This document shows, in pieces, positions 1 through 8,670 of a stretch of 64,000 nt of DNA. This stretch comes from Phytohabitans houttuyneae. Its GTDB lineage: Bacteria; Actinomycetota; Actinomycetes; Mycobacteriales; Micromonosporaceae. The notes beneath the pieces are model-generated. The model was not told the origin of the DNA. It ran no database searches and was given only the letters and a program-made list of their open reading frames with translations. Numbering within the stretch: position 1 is the first letter of the stretch; every line of letters starts with the position of its first letter. Where the stretch lies: positions 1,240,997 through 1,304,996 of the forward strand of contig NZ_BLPF01000002.1 of NCBI RefSeq assembly GCF_011764425.1, read 5' to 3'. The translations under genes were made by a program, and so were the position numbers.

Positions 1-1
1 T

Positions 2-613
2 GTCGGCGGCGACGCCGGCCTCGCCGAGGCGGCCAACGCCCGCCACGCCCGTGCCGCGGCGGCCCGCGCGAAAGCGGGCCCCGGCGGCCTGCGGGCCCGG
101 GTCGGGCTCGCCCAGCCCACCGCGCAGACGGTGCGCTTCGACAGCGGCGCGGCGTACCCCTTGTTTCATCACGGCGGGGAAGACCGCGGCGGCGACGGCA
201 CGGTGGCCCGCGACGCCGCGGCACCGGCCGGCGCCCAGCCGCACTACGTGCCGCAGAAGCACGCACGGCTGGCGACGACCGCCGAGGCGTTCGAGTTTGT
301 CCGCGCTGTGCTCACCGAGCGTCCACTCGGCGAGCCGCTCGGCGACGGCTTCGGCGTCGACCTGCCCGAAGTCGTGCGACCAGGCGAACCCTTCGAGGTG
401 ATCGTCCGCCTGCCGCCCGGAGTGCCGGCGACGTGCGTGGTGACCGACACCGAGACCGAGCGGCAGGTGGCCGTCGTGGAGCCGCGCCCGCGCGACGGGT
501 GGCAGGTCGCCGCGGTGACCCTGCCCAGCCCGGGGCTCTACCGGGCCGACGTCAAGGCCGGCGGGTTCAGTGCCGTGGGCGACCTGGTCCTGGCGATCGC
601 CGATCTCGACTGA
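2..613 (+). CDS. C-terminal part of a putative LCAT/lipase-like alpha/beta-hydrolase
   Basis: The frame is open from the window edge, so the start lies upstream. About 203 residues are visible. A GDGTVARDAA stretch followed about 20 residues later by QKHARLATT looks like the acid (GDGTV) and histidine region of PGAP1/LCAT-type lipases, where the aspartate and histidine of the triad sit in this order. The nucleophile serine would be upstream and cannot be checked. After the hydrolase part come about 100 residues rich in short beta strands, resembling a small beta-sandwich. No membrane segment is seen. The family call rests on two motifs only. The ECF sigma gene follows after 94 bp. Confidence 0.5.
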   Translation, partial: VGGDAGLAEAANARHARAAAARAKAGPGGLRARVGLAQPTAQTVRFDSGAAYPLFHHGGEDRGGDGTVARDAAAPAGAQPHYVPQKHARLATTAEAFEFVRAVLTERPLGEPLGDGFGVDLPEVVRPGEPFEVIVRLPPGVPATCVVTDTETERQVAVVEPRPRDGWQVAAVTLPSPGLYRADVKAGGFSAVGDLVLAIADLD

Positions 614-707
614 GGCGCCTCGCGGAGTCTCGCGTAGCTGAGATCGCGGGCAACCGTTGGCCGCCCTGCCGGCATCACCCAGGTAGGGACGGACATCGGG
701 AGGCGCT

Positions 708-1244
708 TTGACGGACCGGCGAGACCAGGACTACGTCGCGTACGTGGGTCCGCGGCTGGAGCGGCTGCGCCGGGTCGCCTACCTGCTGTGCCACGACTGG
801 CATCGCGCCGATGACCTGGTGCAGGTCACGGTGACCCGGCTGTACGTGCACTGGCGCCGCGTGCAGGGCGCGGACGACATCGATCGGTACGTGCACCGGA
901 TCCTGATCAACGCTTTCCTCAGCGAGCGCCGGAAGGCTTCGTCCCGGGAGACGCCGGTCCGCCAGCTGCCGGACACGGCCGCGCCGCAGGTGGACGAGGC
1001 GACCACGTTCGCGGTGCGTGCGGCGCTGGCGCGGGTGCCGGCGCGGCAGCGGGCCACGATCGTGCTGCGTTTCTACTGCGACCTGACCGTCGAGCAGGCC
1101 GCCGAGGTGCTCAGCTGCTCCGCCGGCACCGTCAAGAGCCAGACGGCGAAAGGGCTGACCCGGCTGCGCGAGGTGTGGCACGGGCAGCGGGTGCCGGCCC
1201 CGCGGCTCGCGTCCGGAACGCCGCGCGCCGCCCACGAGGACTAG
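708..1244 (+). CDS. ECF RNA polymerase sigma factor, SigE family
   Basis: This 178-residue protein has the two conserved parts of an ECF sigma factor. Region 2 is at about residues 14-80 (YLLCHDWHRADDLVQ, core binding and -10 recognition). Region 4 is at about 105-160, with an HTH of the form LTVEQAAEVLSCSAGTVKSQ that recognises the -35. Sequence and size fit the actinobacterial sigma-E family. The start is TTG with a GGGAGG Shine-Dalgarno 4 nt upstream; no better start is in frame. The next gene begins 10 bp downstream, so the two are probably co-transcribed and that protein may be its membrane partner. The inducing signal is unknown. Confidence 0.9.
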   Translation: MTDRRDQDYVAYVGPRLERLRRVAYLLCHDWHRADDLVQVTVTRLYVHWRRVQGADDIDRYVHRILINAFLSERRKASSRETPVRQLPDTAAPQVDEATTFAVRAALARVPARQRATIVLRFYCDLTVEQAAEVLSCSAGTVKSQTAKGLTRLREVWHGQRVPAPRLASGTPRAAHED

Positions 1245-1254
1245 GAGGCAGGTC

Positions 1255-2391
1255 ATGCAGGAAAGTGACGTCCGGACGATGCTCGAAGCGACGGCCGCGG
1301 CCCCCGCGCCGCCGAGCGCCGTCGACCTGGATCGGGCGGTGCGCGACGGCCGCCGTACGCGGACCACGCGGCGCGCCCTGCTGGCCGGTGCGACGGCGTT
1401 CGGTGTGGCCGCGGTGACCGGCGGCGCCGTCGTCGCGCTGCGGCCGTCGCAGCGGGGGGAGACGACCGACCCGGCGGCCACCACACCGCCGGCCCGGGCT
1501 TGGCCGCCGCGGCCGAACGGAGCGCTCGGCGGCCCCACCCTGCCCGGGATACCCAGCCGGTTCGACCTGCTGGGGCAATGGGCCGTCTTCGGCTGGCTGC
1601 CGTTCGATCCGGCGACGGTCTCCTGGCGGGTCATGAACGGGTACGTCGACCTGACGGCGGAGACCGACCAGACGATAAGCGTCAACCTGTTCCGCGGGCC
1701 GGAGGTCGCGGAGGAGGCGCTGCGGATGGGGGGTACCGCGGTGACCGCACCCCCGGTGGCGGGGCAGCAGGCGCGGTGGGTCAGTCGCCGCGACGCGGTG
1801 GAGGAGTGGGAAGAGGTCCTGCAGTGGCGGTACGTGCCCGGCCACTGGGCGCAGGTCCGCACCACCCAGCGGAAGGCCGGTCACCCGATGCCGACCGGTT
1901 CCGCGCGCCGCGAGATGCTGCACCGCGTGGCCAGCTCGGTCGGCCTGAGCGCGACGCGCCGCCAGCGGTTTCCGTTTCGGACCACGGCGCTGCCGGACGA
2001 CCTGCCCCTCTTCCGGGTCGAGGTGATCACCGGTGCCGACGGCACCTGGGACGCGAGCATCTACTCAGGACAGCGCGACACGATCCAGCACAGCTCGCTG
2101 TCGATCGCGGCCACGAAGACCGCGCGAGGCGACGGCCTCGGCGAGCCGATACCCCCCGCCGACCTCGAGGGTTCGGCGATCTCGCGGTCCGACGTCGACG
2201 GGCACCCTGCGTTCCGGACGCGGACCGCCAGCGCCGACGAGCTGAGTGTCCGGGTGGCCGACGACGTGACGGTCTCCGTCGCCGCCAAGGGGGAGAGCGT
2301 TCAGCTGCTCGGCCCGGACGGCGCGCTGGGCCTCTACCGCAACATCGAGGTCCTGACCGACCCGGCGGCCTGGACCGACGACCCGATCTGA
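1255..2391 (+). CDS. Membrane-anchored protein co-operonic with the ECF sigma factor (possible anti-sigma partner)
   Basis: A 378-residue protein with a cytoplasmic N-terminus of about 38 residues, one hydrophobic segment (about 39-62, ALLAGATAFGVAAVTGG) and a large probably extracytoplasmic C-terminal domain. A GGAGG lies just before the ATG. SigE-family sigma genes are commonly followed by such single-pass proteins, some of which control the sigma factor, so an anti-sigma or sensor role is plausible. No zinc HxxxCxxC motif of the ZAS anti-sigma class is visible, and the N-terminal part is shorter than a usual anti-sigma domain. Function is inferred from position only. Confidence 0.7.
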   Translation: MQESDVRTMLEATAAAPAPPSAVDLDRAVRDGRRTRTTRRALLAGATAFGVAAVTGGAVVALRPSQRGETTDPAATTPPARAWPPRPNGALGGPTLPGIPSRFDLLGQWAVFGWLPFDPATVSWRVMNGYVDLTAETDQTISVNLFRGPEVAEEALRMGGTAVTAPPVAGQQARWVSRRDAVEEWEEVLQWRYVPGHWAQVRTTQRKAGHPMPTGSARREMLHRVASSVGLSATRRQRFPFRTTALPDDLPLFRVEVITGADGTWDASIYSGQRDTIQHSSLSIAATKTARGDGLGEPIPPADLEGSAISRSDVDGHPAFRTRTASADELSVRVADDVTVSVAAKGESVQLLGPDGALGLYRNIEVLTDPAAWTDDPI

Positions 2392-2461
2392 GCCGCGACC
2401 CGTTGACGGGAGTCGGACCCGAGTCCGGTCAAGTGCGCCAGCAGAGTCGTCATCGGATAGG

Positions 2462-5400
2462 TCACTCGCCGGGTGAGGTGGCCGGGTCCGGGCGGTGACG
2501 GCCGCTGGCGGCTGGCGCGTCCTGGCGGGACACCGGGCCGCGCGGGGCGTACTCGTCCGCCAGGATCGCGACCACCGGCGGGATCGCGGGCCGCAGCACC
2601 TCCTCGGGCAGTGCCACCATTTCGCGGACCGCGTCGAAGGAGGCCTCGCCGAGGTCGCGTGCCTGGCGGACCATGTGGCGGAGGGCGTCCTTGAAGATGT
2701 CGCCGGTCGCGCCCGGCCACACGGTCAGGCCGACCCGCATCGCGGCGAAGACCTCGGCAAACGCGCGGGCGTCCGGCAGCCCTCTGCTGTAGAGGTTGAT
2801 GAGCTGCTGAAACTCGCGCAGCAGTTCCGGGTGCTGCGCCGCGACCGGGGCGATGCGGACGGCGACATCCACGCTCCCGGACGACAGGGGAGCGCTGAGC
2901 ACGGTGCGGACGCTCGGGTAGGGAAGGCGGGCGCCGTGGCGGACCAGGTACTCGGCGAGCAGCGCGTCCAGCTCCGGCGACCGGTCCGCCACGGTGAGCA
3001 GCAGGTGCTCGTCGTCGGGCCGCTCGTCCCGGTGCACGAGGGACGACACCACCCGCATGGCGGCGTCGCCGATCGGCTCGTCCCAGTACGGGACGCGCCG
3101 ACCGTGCAGCGCGGTGATCCCGAGCAGCGCCTGCAGCTCGTGCTCGGGCTGGCAGGCGAGCCTTGCCTCGTACGCCTGGAGCAGCACCGCCTCGATGGGC
3201 GTGCGGCGGCGGTACACGACAGGTTCCGGCGCGGTCGAAATGTCCAATGTGGATAGCAGCATCGCCCAGCCGGTGTCGTCAAGTCCGGAGCGCAGCAGCC
3301 GGACCGTGGAGCGCCACCAGGTCAGGTGGTCGGCGCCGGCGGGCGCCAGGTCGGCCAGCGCCACCGGCCAGTCGCTGAGCTCGACCAGGAGCAGCAGCAG
3401 GTTTCCGGTGTACGAGGCGACCCGGCTCAGCAGGCTGCGCCCGGACGGGTTGTACCCGGGAAGGCGGCCGACGCCGGCCCGCTCCTGGCTTGCCTGGACC
3501 AGCGCCTTGAGCTGGGTCACGACCGTGCCGCGCCGCTCCTGCGGCAGGGCGCCGAAGAGCTCGCGCACGAACGGCAGGATCGCGCCGCCCACGGCCAGCT
3601 GCTGGTGCGACAGCAGCGCGAAGAGCTGGTCGTCGGTCCACTCCTGGCCCAGCGGCACGTGCCGCCGGGCGTCCGCGAGGCCGCCGAGCTGGTTGAGCGT
3701 GTGATAGGCGATCAGGTACTCGCCGAAGGTGGCGTGCAGAAACTCGTAGCTGCTGCCGGTGACGTGGTCGCTGTCCACATCGGCGGTGTGGATGAAAAAG
3801 AACCGGGCGATGGTGCGCATCGCGGCGTCCAGCGGCCGGGCCAGGTGCTTGCGGTGCCCGCTGTAGGTCACCTGCGGGGGAAGCATCGGCTCCAGGTCGC
3901 GGTTGAGGTCCTCGCCGCTGACCGACTGCTGCCCGCGGTTGAACATCGCGAACGCCGCGATCCCGAGCTGCCACAGCTCCCGCTCGGCCCGCTCGGACAC
4001 CTCGCCGTCGGACTCCGGCGCCGGGCCGGTGCCGTGCAGCGACTTGGCGACCTCGCGCGTCACGTAGCCGTTGAGCAGCCACTGGTACAGCTGGCCCTGG
4101 GTGACCCCGCCGGTGGCACCGCTCGGCGGGTCCTCGGTGGCGCCGAAGGTGGCCAGCATGAGCAGCAGGAGCGGCTGGCGGGCCAGGTCACCCATCGCCC
4201 AGACGGCCTCCGCGGCCAGCGGCTTGACCGAGCCACCCGCGATCGGCTCGTGGTTGACCTGGTTCCACATCTCGACCCACTCGTCCACCTGCGCCTTGTC
4301 GAAGTCCTCCAGCTTGATGACCAGGGAGCCGGCCGGGATGTTCGCGATGTTGGCAACGACGGTGCGCGAGGTCACGACGACGGCGACCGGCGAGCCGAGA
4401 CCGGCCTCCTTCTCCTGGAAGCGCTGGACCTCATGCAGGAAGCCGGACTCGGTCGTACCGGTGGCCTGCATCAGCTCGTCCAGCCCGTCCAGCAGGACGA
4501 CCCGGGTGAGGTCCCTGCTCGCGTCGGACAGCTCGCGCCACCGCACACCGAAGTGGGTGTCGTCGTCGAGGAAGTCCTGTATCTGCTGGTAGATCGGCGC
4601 CGCCGGGTTTTTCACCCGGCGCAGCGGCACCCGGACCGTGGCGTAGAGCTCGGCCGGCAGCCGGGCCGCGGTGATCTTCGTGAGCAGCGACTTGCCGGCG
4701 CCGGGGTGGCCGAGGATCACCAGCGGCTGCTCTGCGGCGCGGGCGGAGGTGAAGTACGCGGCGAGAAACCGGTCGAGCTGGTGGCCGGACGACTGCTGGT
4801 CCCACCACTCCTCGTCCCACGTGCGCGCGTCCCGATCGGTGACCGCCCAGCGGAAGCGGGGGTTGACGTAGCCGGTCTCGACGTCCGGTATCCGCACCCC
4901 GGAGAGCCGGTCGAACTCGGTGACCTGGGCCAGCGGCTCGGTGAGCAGCCGGCGGTTGCGCTGCGCCATGATCTGCCGGTCGCGGGCGGGCGGTGGCTGG
5001 CCGCGCTCGAACGTCGCGGCCAGCAGCGTCTCCAGCAGCGCGAGCGAGCGCTGGCGGGCGGCCGAGGCCACCTCGAACTCGTCCAGCAGCGCCCACATGC
5101 CGAACTCCGGCATGCTCGCGGCGAGGTGCCGGTAGCCGCTCCGGTAGGTGCGCAGCGCCGATTCCACGATCCGCCTGCGCAGGTCCTGGTCGCCGAAGAC
5201 GGCGCCCAGCTCGTACCGCAGCCGCTCCCAGGCGGCCAGCCCCTGGAAGAACGCCAGGCAGCGGCCGGCCAGCGATTCGAAGAACGGCATGATCGCCGCG
5301 TGCAGGTTGGCCTCGAAGCCGCGGCCGACCCAGGGCACCGGTACCGGCACGTCCAGCAGCTGCGCCACGACCGTGCTGTGCCGGCCGGCCGCCTCGGGCG

Positions 5401-5782
5401 TCACCATCGCCCGCTTCTCGGCCTCGGAGAAGTGCAGCCGCTGGTACCCGCTGCCGATCTGCTCGCTCAGCGCGGTGAAGAACGAACCCGTCACCAGCGC
5501 CGTGTGGGCCGCGGCGATCAGCTCGTGCCGCTCCCGGCCGGTGCGCCCGATACCCCGGTCGCGCACCTTCCGCACCGCCGCGTCGATGTGGCCGACCAGC
5601 TCGTTCTTCTGGTCGATCCAGCCCCACGCGGCGCCGACCGCGGCCGCGGGTGCGGCGGCGCCGACCCCGCCGCTGGCCAGCGCGGCGACACCGAGAAGCC
5701 GGCTGAGCCGCGCGCTCCAGCCGTCGTCGGCCGCACCGAGGATCCGGCACGCCATCTCGAACGACATCGACGAATGCCCCAC
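2462..5782 (-). CDS. NACHT-domain STAND NTPase
   Basis: The protein has about 1106 residues. The preferred start is a GTG at 5782 with an AAAGGA 6 nt upstream; an ATG five codons later is the alternative. Order of parts: a hydrophobic Ala/Gly-rich stretch near residues 25-55 that may be membrane-associated; an uncharacterised helical N-terminal region to about 340; a NACHT NTPase core with Walker A GHPGAGKS (about 358-365) and Walker B VVLLDGLDEL (about 428-437); then a long helical, repeat-like C-terminus of about 500 residues that could sense a ligand. STAND NTPases of this layout act as oligomerising switches in signalling and in some phage defence systems. No effector domain is recognisable. 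It is transcribed divergently from the trpS leader. Confidence 0.85.
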   Translation of the reverse strand: MGHSSMSFEMACRILGAADDGWSARLSRLLGVAALASGGVGAAAPAAAVGAAWGWIDQKNELVGHIDAAVRKVRDRGIGRTGRERHELIAAAHTALVTGSFFTALSEQIGSGYQRLHFSEAEKRAMVTPEAAGRHSTVVAQLLDVPVPVPWVGRGFEANLHAAIMPFFESLAGRCLAFFQGLAAWERLRYELGAVFGDQDLRRRIVESALRTYRSGYRHLAASMPEFGMWALLDEFEVASAARQRSLALLETLLAATFERGQPPPARDRQIMAQRNRRLLTEPLAQVTEFDRLSGVRIPDVETGYVNPRFRWAVTDRDARTWDEEWWDQQSSGHQLDRFLAAYFTSARAAEQPLVILGHPGAGKSLLTKITAARLPAELYATVRVPLRRVKNPAAPIYQQIQDFLDDDTHFGVRWRELSDASRDLTRVVLLDGLDELMQATGTTESGFLHEVQRFQEKEAGLGSPVAVVVTSRTVVANIANIPAGSLVIKLEDFDKAQVDEWVEMWNQVNHEPIAGGSVKPLAAEAVWAMGDLARQPLLLLMLATFGATEDPPSGATGGVTQGQLYQWLLNGYVTREVAKSLHGTGPAPESDGEVSERAERELWQLGIAAFAMFNRGQQSVSGEDLNRDLEPMLPPQVTYSGHRKHLARPLDAAMRTIARFFFIHTADVDSDHVTGSSYEFLHATFGEYLIAYHTLNQLGGLADARRHVPLGQEWTDDQLFALLSHQQLAVGGAILPFVRELFGALPQERRGTVVTQLKALVQASQERAGVGRLPGYNPSGRSLLSRVASYTGNLLLLLVELSDWPVALADLAPAGADHLTWWRSTVRLLRSGLDDTGWAMLLSTLDISTAPEPVVYRRRTPIEAVLLQAYEARLACQPEHELQALLGITALHGRRVPYWDEPIGDAAMRVVSSLVHRDERPDDEHLLLTVADRSPELDALLAEYLVRHGARLPYPSVRTVLSAPLSSGSVDVAVRIAPVAAQHPELLREFQQLINLYSRGLPDARAFAEVFAAMRVGLTVWPGATGDIFKDALRHMVRQARDLGEASFDAVREMVALPEEVLRPAIPPVVAILADEYAPRGPVSRQDAPAASGRHRPDPATSPGE

Positions 5783-5862
5783 GAAGAGTCCTTTGCGTGT
5801 GCGCGTCCGACCTTCCGGGTTCAACACCGTAGTACCCGCGCGCTCGGGGGTAGAGTGATCTG

Positions 5863-5901
5863 GTGCGTACCGAGAAGCTCTTCTGGTGGCGGCTGCACTA
5901 G
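5863..5901 (+). CDS. Trp leader peptide of the trpS attenuator
   Basis: A 12-codon frame reads V/M-R-T-E-K-L-F-W-W-R-L-H-stop, with tandem Trp codons TGG TGG at 5884-5889. Two adjacent rare Trp codons in so short a peptide, 99 bp ahead of a tryptophanyl-tRNA synthetase gene, is the hallmark of a ribosome-mediated attenuator. A TAGAGT hexamer at 5851-5856 could be a -10 box that would place the transcript start at the GTG itself, giving a leaderless leader; no convincing -35 was found. The Trp codons abut the first stem strand described in the next entry. Confidence 0.8.
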   Translation: MRTEKLFWWRLH

Positions 5902-5963
5902 CAGCCGACAGTGACGCACGTCCCGGGGCTGCATGGCAGCCCTGACGACTTCCCGGTGCAGCC
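5890..5963 (+). promoter_or_regulatory. Transcription attenuator upstream of trpS
   Basis: GGCTGC (5891-5896) pairs with GCAGCC (5901-5906) around a 4-nt loop, hairpin 1:2. GGGCTGC (5926-5932) pairs with GCAGCCC (5936-5942) around ATG, hairpin 3:4. Strand 2 can instead pair with strand 3, giving a mutually exclusive antiterminator. A further GCAGCC is at 5958-5963. A ribosome stalled on the Trp codons at 5884-5889 would cover strand 1, free strand 2 and block 3:4. No U-tract follows hairpin 3:4, which is common for actinobacterial terminators. The mechanism is inferred from sequence and from the known attenuation of an auxiliary trpS in Streptomyces. Confidence 0.75.
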
Positions 5964-5999
5964 GTGCGGCCCCTCCCGACCACTTCGAGGGAGCCCGCC

Positions 6000-7085
6000 A
6001 TGCCCGACACCTTCACCGCCACCATCGAGCGCTCCGCCGTGCTTGCCGACCAGCTGGCCGCCCATCCCGAGCGGTACCGGGTCCTGACCGGCGACCGGCC
6101 GACCGGGCCGCTTCACCTGGGGCACCTGTTCGGCTCCATCCAGGAGCGCGTCCGGCTGCAGGACGCCGGCGTCGAGTCGTTCGTGATCATCGCCGACTAC
6201 CAGGTGATCACCGATCGGGACACGATCGGCGACGTACGCGACCACGTGCTCGGCGCGGTGGTCGACTACCTCGCGGCGGGCATCGACCCGGCCCGCACCA
6301 CCGTCTTCGCGCACTCCGCCGTCCCCGCGCTCAACCAGCTCATGCTGCCGTTTCTGAGCCTGGTCACCGAGGCCGAGCTGCACCGCAACCCGACCGTGAA
6401 GGCCGAGCTGGCCGACTCCGGCCGCGCGCTGTCCGGGCTGCTGCTCACCTACCCGGTGCACCAGGCCGCCGACATCCTGTTCTGCAAGGGCAACCTGGTG
6501 CCGGTCGGCAAGGACAACGCGCCGCACGTGGAGCAGACGCGGGTCATCGCACGGCGGTTCAACGAGCGATACGCGCCGGTGTTTCCGGTACCGCAGGTGC
6601 TGTTCACCGCGGTGCCCGAGCTGCCGGGGCTCGACGGCCGCAAGATGTCCAAGAGCTACGGCAACACCATCACCCTGCGCATGACCGCCGACGAGACGGC
6701 CGCCGCGATCCGCCGCGCGCGCACCGACTCCGACCGGCGCATCACCTTCGACCCGGAGCACCGGCCCGGCGTATCGGCGCTGCTGACCACCGCGGCCCTC
6801 TGCTCGGGCTCGACACCGCAGGCGGTCGCCGAGCAGGTCGGCGACGCCGGTGCCGGCCGGCTCAAGCAGCTCACCACCGACGCGGTCAACGACTTCCTCG
6901 CCGGACACCGCCGCCGCCGCGCCGAGCTGCGGGCCGATCCCGGCCACGTGCTCGCGGTGCTGCGCGATGGAAACCGGACCGCCAACGCTATCGGCGAGGC
7001 GACCCTCGACGAGGTGCGCCAGGCGATGGGCACCGACTACGGGAGCGGGACTCAGCTGGCGGCGGCCTCGTCCGCGCTGGCGTAG
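6000..7085 (+). CDS. trpS: Tryptophanyl-tRNA synthetase
   Basis: This 361-residue class I synthetase charges tRNA-Trp with tryptophan in the cytoplasm. The HIGH-type motif PLHLGHLFG is near residue 37 and the KMSKS loop is GRKMSKSYG near residue 213. Length matches bacterial TrpRS. The ATG at 6000 has GAGGGAG about 7 nt upstream. The upstream leader peptide and alternative hairpins suggest induction when charged tRNA-Trp falls. In Streptomyces the attenuated copy is a second, indolmycin-resistant TrpRS, so this may be an auxiliary enzyme, but whether a second trpS exists cannot be seen here. The 3' end overlaps the convergent STAS gene by 34 bp. Confidence 0.95.
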   Translation: MPDTFTATIERSAVLADQLAAHPERYRVLTGDRPTGPLHLGHLFGSIQERVRLQDAGVESFVIIADYQVITDRDTIGDVRDHVLGAVVDYLAAGIDPARTTVFAHSAVPALNQLMLPFLSLVTEAELHRNPTVKAELADSGRALSGLLLTYPVHQAADILFCKGNLVPVGKDNAPHVEQTRVIARRFNERYAPVFPVPQVLFTAVPELPGLDGRKMSKSYGNTITLRMTADETAAAIRRARTDSDRRITFDPEHRPGVSALLTTAALCSGSTPQAVAEQVGDAGAGRLKQLTTDAVNDFLAGHRRRRAELRADPGHVLAVLRDGNRTANAIGEATLDEVRQAMGTDYGSGTQLAAASSALA

Positions 7086-7450
7086 ACGGCGAAGTAGCCG
7101 TCGAGGTTGGTGGTGTGCAGGACGCGCCGCAGCTGTTCGTGCGGGCGCGCCAGCCTCAGCCAGCCGCCCTCGCTTTGCAGCCGCCGCTGGATGGATACCA
7201 GCAGCGCCAGGCCGGTGGAGTCGACGAACGTCACGGCGTCGAGGTCGAGTACCAGCTTGTTGGCGCCGTGGTTGAGGGCGGTGTTGAGGCGTTCCTGGAC
7301 GGGACCGGCGCTGAAGAAGTCGAGGACGCCGCGGACGGTGGCGACGAGCAGGTCGTCGCGTTCGTCGATGTCCACCTTGAGCCCCGCCTCGCCGAGTGCG
7401 CCGGCGCCGCTGGCGTGGGTGCGTTCTTCGCTGCCGAATGGAGTGCTCAT
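7052..7450 (-). CDS. STAS-domain anti-sigma factor antagonist
   Basis: A 132-residue protein. After about 30 variable N-terminal residues comes a STAS fold with the phosphorylatable serine motif LDAVTFVDSTGLALLV, typical of SpoIIAA/RsbV proteins that bind a kinase anti-sigma factor when unphosphorylated. The ATG at 7450 overlaps the stop of the upstream phosphatase gene (ATGA), so translation is coupled. The upstream SpoIIE phosphatase would be the enzyme that dephosphorylates it. The 3' end runs into the end of trpS on the opposite strand. No matching anti-sigma kinase or sigma factor is next to the pair. Confidence 0.9.
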   Translation of the reverse strand: MSTPFGSEERTHASGAGALGEAGLKVDIDERDDLLVATVRGVLDFFSAGPVQERLNTALNHGANKLVLDLDAVTFVDSTGLALLVSIQRRLQSEGGWLRLARPHEQLRRVLHTTNLDGYFAVYASADEAAAS

Positions 7451-8670
7451 GGTTGGGTCCGTTCGGCTGCCTCGGGCGACCATTCGAAAAGCACCAGGGT
7501 CGCGTCGTCGCGGGGTGGGCCGTCCTGGTGCTTCAGGACGCTTGATGCCAGGCGGCGCAACGTCTCCGGGCCGGGCAGGTGGGCGGCCAGGCACCGCTCG
7601 GTCAGGTCGACGAGCCGTTCCACGCCGAAGCGGTCCCCGCCACGGTCGTACGCCTCGGTCACGCCGTCGGTGTACATCAGCAGCCGGTCTCCAGGTTCCA
7701 ACGTCTCTTCACCGACTTTGATCTTACTGTCGTCGAGGCCCATCGGTAGCCGCCGCCCACCGGCCAGCTCCCGCACCGCCTTGCCGCGGCGCAGCAGCAG
7801 CGGCGCCGGGTGGCCGGCGTTGAGGTACCGCAGCTTGCCACTGTCCATGTTCAGCTCCGCCAGGACGCCGGTGACGAACCGCAGGTCGCGGAACTGGCCG
7901 ATCAGCGCCTCGTCGGCCGCACGCGCCATCGCGTACAAGCCGTGCTCGTCGCGTCTGGTGGCGCGCAGGGCGGCCAGGGCGGTGGCGCAGGTCAGTCCCG
8001 CGCTCAGGCCGCGACCCACGGCATCGACGATCATGAAGTGCGCCATCGGGCCGTCGAAGGCGTAGTCGAACGCGTCGCCGCCCACGTCGTAGCAGGGCTC
8101 GAGGATCGCGCTGACGGACCCGCGGTGGCAGCTGAACGTCAGCGGCGGCAGCAGGTGCGTCAGCAGCTCGGCTCCGGGGGTCATCGGCCGGGTACGGCGG
8201 ACCCTGTGCAGCGCGTCCCCGTACGGCATCTTCACCGTCACCAGGTGCCCCACCAGCCCGACAAGTGTCTTGCACGCGGCGATGAGCGCCTCCGGCTCGG
8301 CCGGCGCCCGGTCGACGACCACCTCGGCGACCCCGAGGCGCTCCGCGCCGTCGACGAGCGGCAGCCACAGCCGGTGCGGCGTACCCTGCTCGCCCGTGGG
8401 GTGGGGATGCACGGTGGCGAAGGCGCGGCCAGCGATCGTCCCCTCCACGGACAGCGGCGGAGGGGTTGGTTTGGGCGGCTCCGGAACCGGCCACAGGTGG
8501 CGCTGTTCGTGGTCGACCAGGTAGATCGTCACGTTCACACCGCGCGGCCCGGTGATCGCGTTGACCTCGGCGGCGAGCTCGTCCGGCTGCGCAAGCTCGA
8601 CGCGGTCGAGCAGCTCGAGGACGTCCGCCGGCCAACGCTCGCTGACCTCGGCGCTTGCTGACTCGGCCAC
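7447..8670 (-). CDS. PP2C-type SpoIIE-domain serine phosphatase with GAF-like sensor
   Basis: A 407-residue protein. The N-terminal half (about 20-160) looks like a GAF-type sensor. The C-terminal half (about 180-400) is a SpoIIE/RsbU PP2C phosphatase with metal-binding aspartates in CYDVGGDAFDY, AVGRGLSAG, MYTDGVTEA and RDDATLVLF. Such enzymes dephosphorylate STAS anti-anti-sigma factors, and the gene for one overlaps its stop codon by 4 bp. The start is GTG with GGAGG 6 nt upstream. It is divergent from a histidine kinase gene 219 bp away. Confidence 0.9.
   Translation of the reverse strand: MAESASAEVSERWPADVLELLDRVELAQPDELAAEVNAITGPRGVNVTIYLVDHEQRHLWPVPEPPKPTPPPLSVEGTIAGRAFATVHPHPTGEQGTPHRLWLPLVDGAERLGVAEVVVDRAPAEPEALIAACKTLVGLVGHLVTVKMPYGDALHRVRRTRPMTPGAELLTHLLPPLTFSCHRGSVSAILEPCYDVGGDAFDYAFDGPMAHFMIVDAVGRGLSAGLTCATALAALRATRRDEHGLYAMARAADEALIGQFRDLRFVTGVLAELNMDSGKLRYLNAGHPAPLLLRRGKAVRELAGGRRLPMGLDDSKIKVGEETLEPGDRLLMYTDGVTEAYDRGGDRFGVERLVDLTERCLAAHLPGPETLRRLASSVLKHQDGPPRDDATLVLFEWSPEAAERTQP

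Noticed and set aside
3326-5914. A very long open frame on the + strand opposite the NACHT gene
   Set aside because: In 70% G+C DNA the antisense frame of a real gene is often open. Its translation is Arg/Gln/Val-rich with no motif, while the minus strand has Walker motifs and a ribosome site.
5782-7085. NACHT and trpS as one defence operon
   Set aside because: They are divergent, and trpS has its own Trp-specific leader, so no functional link is needed.
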